From: JANXUF01 sp043747685
GTDB lineage: Bacteria > Actinomycetota > Acidimicrobiia > Acidimicrobiales > Ilumatobacteraceae
Direction: 5' to 3'
Assembly: GCA_043747685.1 (NCBI GenBank)
Contig: JAYTOR010000289.1
Span: 1 to 9,970 of the forward strand
Length of the DNA: 9,970 bases
In this document: piece by piece, positions 5,247-9,970 of the stretch
Numbering within the stretch: the first letter of the stretch is position 1
Layout: the number at the start of each line of letters is the position of its first letter
Translations under genes and position numbers: made by a program
Notes under the pieces: model-generated
Seen by the model: the letters and a program-made list of their open reading frames with translations, nothing else
Databases searched by the model: none
What the model was told of the DNA's origin: nothing

Positions 5247-6562
5247 CGGTCACCGACATTGGCGCGTAGCCAACTGCGGGTCGGCGTCAGCGCGTCGAGC
5301 ACGTCGTCGAGCAGGATGCGCCCGAGTGGGTGCCCGTCTTCAGAGATCACCACCACGGAACTGCGTCGATTCGAGAGCACGGCATCGACGACTTCGTCGA
5401 TCGAGGCATCAGCGGTCACCGTGATCGGCCACGGAGGACCGACCAGTTGGCCGACCGGCCGGCCGCGGTCGGCCACCGCCAGTTCGAACAGCGACACGTC
5501 GTCGAGCAACCGTCCGTCGGCGTCGACGACGAGTATGGCGTCGAGGTCATCACGGTGACTGTCCATCGTCCGCAGCATGTCGAGGACCTCGTCGACGGTC
5601 GTCTCGCCACGCACGGCAATGACGACGCTGGTCATGATGCCGCCTGCCGATTCGTCCTCGTACTGCAGCAAGCGGCCGATGGCCTTGCGGGACTCCTCCG
5701 GCATCGCTGCGAGGATCGCCACCTGGGCGTCTTCGTCGAGCTGGCGCATCGCCTCTGCCGCTTCGTCAGGCTCCATCTCGGCGATGATCAACGATGCCTT
5801 CTCGGGAGCGATCTCACGCAACAGACGATCGCGCTGGTCCGTCTCCATCTCTTCCAAGGCGTCGGCGACGACGTCGATGTCCATCGAATCGACGAGCCCT
5901 CGGCGCTGCGATTGCCCGAGTTGTTCCAGAAGGTCGGCGAGATCGCCCGGTCGCAGCCGACGAAGTTCTCGGTTGGCGCGTTCCAGGCGAACGTTGCCGA
6001 GACCGCCGACCATCTGGATATCGGTCCAGTCGATGACCCGTTCCGGTGTCGCCCTGCTGCGGAAGCGTCGCGGGCCGAGTCGTCGGAGCAGCGTGACGAG
6101 GCCGGTTTCCACCCCGACGAGACGAATCGAATCTCCGACAGGGGCAATGTACAGATCGGAGGCACGAACGATCTGCACGCCATCGATGTCGACGAGCTGG
6201 TGGTCGACGACATCGCCCATCAACAGCACCTCGCCGTCGCGTCGTTCGAATTCACGGACATCGAATTGCGACGTCGACAACGTGACAGTGCGCCCAGTGA
6301 GTGTCGCCACATGTTCGACCGGCACGAATGCCTTTCGCCGCCCGATCCGGACGACCAGTCCACTGACATGCGGCACCCGAGCGTCTTCCGGCCTGGCGAT
6401 GACATCGACGACCCGCCCGACTTCGACCCCGCCCGCCAATTCGACGGGTCGGCCGACGAGACCGGCAACGGATACGAGTTGTTCCCGGATGGACCGCTGA
6501 TCGACCAGCCTGCCACGGAAGCGCCGCATCGACGGCAGCGCGAATCCACCTGTGCGTGTCAC
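5243..6562 (-). CDS. Soluble PRC-barrel / MgtE-N / CBS-pair protein (transmembrane-less MgtE regulatory module)
   Basis: This 439-residue protein has no membrane segment. Residues about 28-100 (LVSVAGLVGRPVELAGG.EVGRVVDVI.....HVSGLVVRIG) form a PRC barrel, and about 110-165 look like a second PRC-like unit. Residues about 200-300 are the helical MgtE N domain (LADLLEQLGQSQRRGLVDSM, LIIAEMEPDEAAEAM). YEDESAGGIMT (301-311) is the conserved junction into the CBS pair (about 305-428). In MgtE these N and CBS domains bind Mg2+ and close the channel when cell Mg2+ is high. Here the plug helix and the five-helix pore are absent, and the protein ends soon after CBS 2. It is the first gene of an operon with the NRAMP-related transporter, whose start overlaps its stop. 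I infer that it gates or senses for that transporter. PRC barrels often mediate protein-protein contact. Databases may call it 'magnesium transporter MgtE', which would mislead. GTG at 6562 is fixed by an excellent ribosome site. Confidence 0.9.
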   Translation of the reverse strand: MTRTGGFALPSMRRFRGRLVDQRSIREQLVSVAGLVGRPVELAGGVEVGRVVDVIARPEDARVPHVSGLVVRIGRRKAFVPVEHVATLTGRTVTLSTSQFDVREFERRDGEVLLMGDVVDHQLVDIDGVQIVRASDLYIAPVGDSIRLVGVETGLVTLLRRLGPRRFRSRATPERVIDWTDIQMVGGLGNVRLERANRELRRLRPGDLADLLEQLGQSQRRGLVDSMDIDVVADALEEMETDQRDRLLREIAPEKASLIIAEMEPDEAAEAMRQLDEDAQVAILAAMPEESRKAIGRLLQYEDESAGGIMTSVVIAVRGETTVDEVLDMLRTMDSHRDDLDAILVVDADGRLLDDVSLFELAVADRGRPVGQLVGPPWPITVTADASIDEVVDAVLSNRRSSVVVISEDGHPLGRILLDDVLDALTPTRSWLRANVGDR

Positions 6563-6563
6563 A

Positions 6564-6573
6564 GATCACCTCC
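6564..6573 (-). promoter_or_regulatory. Extended Shine-Dalgarno (GGAGGTGATC) of the Mg-transport operon
   Basis: On the minus strand GGAGGTGATC is complementary over 10 nt to the highly conserved GAUCACCUCC near the 3' end of 16S rRNA. The core GGAGG is 6 nt before the GTG at 6562. This is much longer than other ribosome sites in the window and fixes the start. It suggests strong initiation on the operon's first gene, or a target for masking control. Confidence 0.75.
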
Positions 6574-6574
6574 C

Positions 6575-6680
6575 GGACTCAACAACTTCGACAACTTTCG
6601 TCCCTCGACCCAGAGGGCACTTGACTCTACGACGGAAGCACGGCTGCCTGCCAGCGGGTTCAACAGGCACGCAGCTCCGT
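6575..6680. promoter_or_regulatory. Divergent intergenic region between the Mg operon and the EamA gene
   Basis: This stretch must hold the operon promoter (minus) and the upstream part of the permease promoter (plus). On the minus strand TAGAGT (6629-6624) is a possible -10, leaving a leader of about 55 nt, but no convincing -35 precedes it. The leader holds a short stem (CCCTC 6602-6606 with GAGGG 6613-6617). It also holds an imperfect tandem repeat, ACAACTTCG then ACAACTTTCG on the plus strand (6582-6600). The leader is too short for an M-box magnesium riboswitch. Confidence 0.35.
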
Positions 6681-6686
6681 TACCGT
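6681..6686 (+). promoter_or_regulatory. Candidate -10 element (TACCGT) for the leaderless EamA gene
   Basis: TACCGT fits TANNNT and is followed by exactly 7 nt and then GTG at 6694, the same geometry as at the thioesterase start. TTCAAC (6659-6664), 16 nt upstream, is a possible weak -35. Confidence 0.45.
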
Positions 6687-6693
6687 GACTCTC

Positions 6694-7644
6694 GTGACGG
6701 ACCTTGCTGCGCGCCCGACTGTGGCGGCTCACGTTCCGCTCGGGGCGTCGGCGATGGCGCTCGGCGCAGGGCTCGTGTTCAGCCTCGGCGCCTTGATGGC
6801 CCGCGAGGCAACGCATGCCGACGTCTGGCAGTACCTCATCTGGCGGTCGATCGGCATCATCGTCGTCATCGAGGCAGTGAGCCGACTTCGGCGGCGACCG
6901 ACCGCACTCGGCCGCGCCTACGGCGGAGGTCGGCTGATGTGGCTGGCGTGTCTGTGCCTGCTCGTCGCCTCGCTCGCGTTCGTCTACGCGTTGAAGAATA
7001 CGACGGCGGCGAACGCCGCCTTCTTGTCGTCGGTCACGCCGCTGTTCGCCATCGTTCTCGGCAGAGTGTTCCTCGGCGAGCGCCTGACGCGGATCACGAT
7101 CGCGGCCACGGTCGTGGCGCTGATCGGGCTGGCGGTCACGGTCCTCGGCGACCTCGGCAGCGGCGGCATGGTCGGCAATATTGCTGCCGTGATGTCAGCA
7201 CTCGGCTTCGCCGGCTACACGGTCTGCGTCCGTTCGGACCTGCAGCGCGATTGGTCTCCGGTGCTTCCTGGTTACGCGTTCGCCCTCGTGCTGCTCTGTG
7301 GCATCGTCACGTTGATCAATGGGCGCCCGTTGCTGCCGGGTCCGGTCAGCACCGCCTACGCCCTTGCGCACGGCGCCGTGATCATCGTCGTCGGTACGCT
7401 GCTGTTCAACGCCGCGTCTCGCGCTGTCCCGGCTGTCGCCATGACGATTTTGGCCCAAACTGAGAATGTCTTCGTGCCGATCTGGATCTTCCTGTTCATC
7501 GGTGAGCGTCCGCAGAGGACAGCACTCGTCGGCGGTGCGATCATCTTCACCGCCATTGTCGCCAAGGCCACGCTCGATGCCAGGCCGGAAGCCGACCCGG
7601 CACACGACTTCCCGGTCGAGGCTGGTCCTGGATCGATCGCCTGA
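6694..7644 (+). CDS. DMT-superfamily (EamA-type) permease
   Basis: This integral membrane protein of 316 residues (319 if GTG at 6685 is used) has the size and double-repeat layout of 10-helix EamA/RhaT-like drug/metabolite transporters. The first half ends in a typical ANAAFLSSVTPLFAIVLGRVFLGERLT segment and the second in AMTILAQTENVFVPIWIFLFIGERPQ. The two 'GE' boundary motifs mark the internal duplication. These proteins export amino acids, nucleotides or other small metabolites across the inner membrane, and the substrate cannot be read from sequence. No Shine-Dalgarno is visible at either GTG. I chose 6694 because a TACCGT -10 element lies 7 nt upstream, suggesting leaderless translation. 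The C-terminal tail after the last helix (DARPEADPAHDF) is polar and probably cytosolic. The gene is divergent from the Mg operon; the lipoprotein gene follows after 66 nt but need not be related. Confidence 0.9.
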   Translation: MTDLAARPTVAAHVPLGASAMALGAGLVFSLGALMAREATHADVWQYLIWRSIGIIVVIEAVSRLRRRPTALGRAYGGGRLMWLACLCLLVASLAFVYALKNTTAANAAFLSSVTPLFAIVLGRVFLGERLTRITIAATVVALIGLAVTVLGDLGSGGMVGNIAAVMSALGFAGYTVCVRSDLQRDWSPVLPGYAFALVLLCGIVTLINGRPLLPGPVSTAYALAHGAVIIVVGTLLFNAASRAVPAVAMTILAQTENVFVPIWIFLFIGERPQRTALVGGAIIFTAIVAKATLDARPEADPAHDFPVEAGPGSIA

Positions 7645-7651
7645 AGCGCTC

Positions 7652-7669
7652 CGGCGGCGTTCTCCGCCG
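7652..7669 (+). terminator. GC-rich hairpin after the EamA gene
   Basis: CGGCGG and CCGCCG form a 6-bp stem with loop CGTTCT, 7 nt after the stop codon. No U-run follows (CTCGGCACC is next), so it may be a weak or Rho-assisted end, or only RNA protection. Confidence 0.35.
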
Positions 7670-7710
7670 CTCGGCACCGACGATCTGCAGGCCGCTGACC
7701 GCTGACCGCG

Positions 7711-9000
7711 ATGCCGTGCAAGACTGAGCGCGTGGGGCGAGGTGGCTTTTCGATCGTAAGGCGTCGCGTGAAGGGGCTGATGGCGGTCGGCATGCTGGTG
7801 CTGTGCTCGTGCGGCTCCGTTACGACAGGGGCAACGTCGACGACACCGGCGACCCAGACCCCCACGCTCGCTCCGTTGACGTCGACGACCGCGCCGCCGA
7901 CGACGGCATCACCTCCGACGGCGCCACCTCCGACCACGAGTCCGCCCGCTGTGTTCGCATCCTGCGGGCGTGGGACCTCGATTGCCGATCCGATCGGTCC
8001 GCATGGCGTGTTCGCCGTCGTCTCGATGCCGTTGACGCCTGCGCTGTCTGCGGTGCTCGCCAAGAACGTGATCCCAGACGCGAGCAACTGTGGCGTGACG
8101 ATCAACGTGCGGTGGGCCGATGTGGACAAGGGTCCAACAGTGAAGCCGCAATACGACTGGCGCAGCGTCGACGCCGTCGCTGCACCGTGGCTCGCTGCAG
8201 ACAAGGTCGTGAACTTCGCCTTCGAAGGCGTCGGCGACGACGTGAAGGGGTTGGCGTCGACGCCGGCGTATGTGCAGGCCAAAGTCGGTATGGTCACCTG
8301 TTCGGCACCGAACACGCCGCCGCGCAATCCCGTTTACTGGGACCCGGTGTACCAGGACGCGTACCGGTCATTCCAACTCAACGCCGTTGCCTACACCAAC
8401 ACGATGAAGACCGTCGGTTACCTGCGCTTCGGTATCGGTGCGGGCACGCAGGACCTCCCGGCTCTCGGTTACCGAACCCCGGCCTGCAAGAGCGGCTGGC
8501 AGGCAGCCGGCCTCACGCCGGCCCAATGGCAGTCGTTCTCCATCAGCCAGGTCGACTTCCAGGCCTCGCTCGTCCCGACGCATCCCGTGATCGTCTCCGT
8601 CAACGAGCTCGATGCCGGCGACTTGACCCTCGCCAATGCCGTCACCGCTGAAGCGGTCCAGCGGGGCCTCGGCATCGCCAGCCAGACGCTCACCAAGGCA
8701 GATCCGGCTGACATCGACAAAGGACAACCGTGCACCGCAAACTGGTGTGCGTTGTTCCGGCTGGTGGCAGGACACGTGCCGCTGCTGCTGCAGACGGCGA
8801 CAGCGACGGACCCGCTCGGAAAGAGCGCGACGGGTGATCTCCCGACGTTGGCGACCTTCGGCCTCGGGCAGAAGGCGCAGATCTTCGAGTTATATCCCGA
8901 CGAATGGACGCTCGCCAACGATCCGATGGCCAAGGGGTACCAGCAGTACCACCAGAGCCAGCACGATGCCCTGACCGCACTGGCAGCCACGGTCGGCTGA
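7711..9000 (+). CDS. Secreted lipoprotein, unknown function, possible glycosidase-like TIM barrel
   Basis: This 429-residue exported protein has a basic n-region (RRRVK, 17-21), a hydrophobic core (LMAVGMLVL) and a lipobox L31-C-S-C34, so Cys34 would be lipidated. A Thr/Ser/Pro/Ala-rich spacer follows (about 39-80), as in surface-tethered actinobacterial proteins. The mature domain (about 82-429) has six cysteines (85, 127, 197, 259, 341, 346), an even number that would allow disulfides. GVTINVRWADVDKG....YDWRSVDAVAAPW (128-160) and YWDPVYQDAYRSF (209-221) resemble the first strands of TIM-barrel glycoside hydrolases. The place where such enzymes often carry Gly-Glu reads GAGTQD (243-248). 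Glu299 (VNEL) and Glu393 (FELYPDEW) are the best candidate acids. I do not recognise the family, so a sugar role is only a guess. The start is uncertain: ATG 7711 has no ribosome site, and GTG 7732 or GTG 7768 (AAGG 6 nt upstream) would still keep the lipobox. Confidence 0.8.
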   Translation: MPCKTERVGRGGFSIVRRRVKGLMAVGMLVLCSCGSVTTGATSTTPATQTPTLAPLTSTTAPPTTASPPTAPPPTTSPPAVFASCGRGTSIADPIGPHGVFAVVSMPLTPALSAVLAKNVIPDASNCGVTINVRWADVDKGPTVKPQYDWRSVDAVAAPWLAADKVVNFAFEGVGDDVKGLASTPAYVQAKVGMVTCSAPNTPPRNPVYWDPVYQDAYRSFQLNAVAYTNTMKTVGYLRFGIGAGTQDLPALGYRTPACKSGWQAAGLTPAQWQSFSISQVDFQASLVPTHPVIVSVNELDAGDLTLANAVTAEAVQRGLGIASQTLTKADPADIDKGQPCTANWCALFRLVAGHVPLLLQTATATDPLGKSATGDLPTLATFGLGQKAQIFELYPDEWTLANDPMAKGYQQYHQSQHDALTALAATVG

Positions 9001-9045
9001 CGACTGCGCTCTCCATCGACGTTCGGTGACGCCTCGACGAGACGG

Positions 9046-9912
9046 CTAGACGATGCGTGTCATGCCCTCCGGCCAGTAGCGATCACGCAGCAGCCGCTTG
9101 TACAGCTTGCCCGTTGGCAGTCGTGGTAGTTGGGCCTCGAAGTCGATGGTGCGCGGGCACTTCTGTTTCGCAAGGTGGATCCGGCAGAAGGCGATGAGTT
9201 CGCTGGCCAATGCCGGCCCGGGCTCGTTGCCAGGCATCACCTGCACGACCGCCTTGACCTCCTTGCCGAGATCGACGTTCGGCACACCGAAAACGGCGGC
9301 ATCAGCGACCTTCGGATGGGTGATCAACAGGTTCTCACACTCCTGCGGATAGATGTTCACGCCACCGGAGATGATCATGAAGGTCTTGCGGTCGGTGAGG
9401 TAGAGATAGCCCTCGTCGTCCGTGTAGCCGACATCGCCGACGGTCGCCATCGATCCGTCGGCCGACGATGCTTCACGACTCTTGACCTCGTCTTGGAAGT
9501 ACCGCAGCCGGCCGGCGGTGCGGAACCAGATCGTGCCCGGCGTACCGACGGGACATTCGTGCATGTCGTCGTCGAGGATGTGCATCTCCCCGAGTTTGAC
9601 CTGACCCACCGTGCCGAGATGGCTCAGCCATTCCTGCGAGGTGCATGCAGTGAACCCGATTGCCTCTGTCGCTCCGTAGTACTCGAAGATGATCGGCCCC
9701 CACCACTCGATCATCGCCCGCTTGACGGGGATTGGACATGGCGCAGCCGCGTACACGGCAATTTCCAGCGACGAGGTGTCGTAGCGTGACCGCACCTCGT
9801 CCGGCAGTTTGAGCATTCGGCTGAACATCGTCGGGACGAGCTGAGTATGCGTGACTCCGAACCGCTCGACGAGCGCCAGGTACTGCTCGGGATCAGGCGA
9901 CGTCATGACCAC
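9046..9912 (-). CDS. Acyl-CoA synthetase (ANL family), C-terminal part only; 5' end broken
   Basis: The 288 residues match the second half of FadD-like acyl-CoA synthetases, which activate carboxylic acids to acyl-CoA through an acyl-adenylate. Seen in order are DPEQYLALVERFGVTHTQLVPTMFSRML (7-34), YYGATE (78-83), GDVGYTDDEGYLYL.DRKTFMIISGGVNIYP (159-189) and the C-terminal PRLPTGKLYKR with catalytic K269. Full enzymes have about 500-540 residues. The N-terminal half with the ATP P-loop (SGTTG.PKG) is missing. The frame upstream of the GTG at 9912 stays open for 15 codons and then meets TGA at 9960-9958. None of the three minus-strand frames from 9913 to 9970 gives the expected preceding segment. 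This is thus a truncated or frameshifted gene rather than one merely cut by the window edge, and it is probably inactive as it stands. An assembly error near the edge is possible. It is convergent with the lipoprotein gene, 45 nt apart. Confidence 0.82.
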   Translation of the reverse strand: MVMTSPDPEQYLALVERFGVTHTQLVPTMFSRMLKLPDEVRSRYDTSSLEIAVYAAAPCPIPVKRAMIEWWGPIIFEYYGATEAIGFTACTSQEWLSHLGTVGQVKLGEMHILDDDMHECPVGTPGTIWFRTAGRLRYFQDEVKSREASSADGSMATVGDVGYTDDEGYLYLTDRKTFMIISGGVNIYPQECENLLITHPKVADAAVFGVPNVDLGKEVKAVVQVMPGNEPGPALASELIAFCRIHLAKQKCPRTIDFEAQLPRLPTGKLYKRLLRDRYWPEGMTRIV

Positions 9913-9970
9913 GACGATCGGCGCAGGTCCTGGGTTGTTCTCGGTGACGATGACCGATCAACGCAACGGT

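Noticed and set aside
5330..6688. 452-codon plus-strand open frame opposite the MgtE-like gene
   Set aside because: It is a shadow of a high-GC gene. The minus-strand protein has clear PRC, MgtE and CBS motifs, and the antisense product has none.
6563..6693. M-box (Mg2+) riboswitch before the Mg operon
   Set aside because: The whole intergenic space is 131 nt and the likely leader is about 55 nt, too short. No M-box-like set of helices is visible.
7828..7950. Low-complexity Thr/Pro stretch as a DNA repeat
   Set aside because: It is in frame within the lipoprotein and is an ordinary extracellular spacer, without regular DNA periodicity.
7356..8327. 323-codon minus-strand frame with a VVGGGAVGG repeat-like stretch
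   Set aside because: The repeat is the complement of the Thr/Pro spacer of the lipoprotein. The frame also overlaps the end of the permease gene.

Overview
The window looks like a chromosomal segment of a high-GC actinobacterium. This rests on strong G/C third-position bias, frequent GTG starts, TANNNT -10 elements placed 7 nt before start codons (leaderless style), and protein styles typical of the phylum. Acidimicrobiia (Ilumatobacter-like) is my best guess, but it is an inference. No insertion sequence, phage gene or CRISPR array is visible. The content is mostly housekeeping and accessory metabolism, plus one unusual magnesium-transport gene pair.

Layout. Positions 1-1503 (minus strand) hold a partial homocysteine S-methyltransferase that runs off the left edge, a ThrH-type phosphoserine phosphatase/homoserine phosphotransferase, and a PaaI-type hotdog thioesterase. 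Positions 1504-1648 are a divergent control region with a nested palindrome built from four TGACAC-type units. It is followed on the plus strand by tRNA-Gly(TCC) with encoded CCA (1649-1723) and a PAS-PAS-GAF-SpoIIE signalling phosphatase (1827-3941). Convergent to that, on the minus strand, lies a two-gene operon (6562 to 3969). Its first gene is a soluble PRC-barrel/MgtE-N/CBS protein, and its second is a diverged NRAMP-family transporter that overlaps the first by 4 nt (ATGA). Diverging from this operon on the plus strand are an EamA/DMT permease (6694-7644) and a secreted lipoprotein of unknown function (7711-9000). At the right edge, on the minus strand, is the C-terminal part of an acyl-CoA synthetase whose reading frame is interrupted just inside the window.

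How the genes may work together. ThrH and the methyltransferase both act in serine/homoserine/methionine metabolism and are probably co-transcribed. The operon at 3969-6562 resembles an MgtE magnesium channel cut in two: the Mg-sensing cytosolic half is a separate protein, and the membrane half is replaced by an NRAMP-like permease. That permease carries binding-site substitutions matching the NRAMP-related magnesium transporter (NRMT) clade. This is the most interesting system in the window. The second most interesting is the nested palindrome between the thioesterase and tRNA-Gly. The remaining genes look like ordinary single-function genes.
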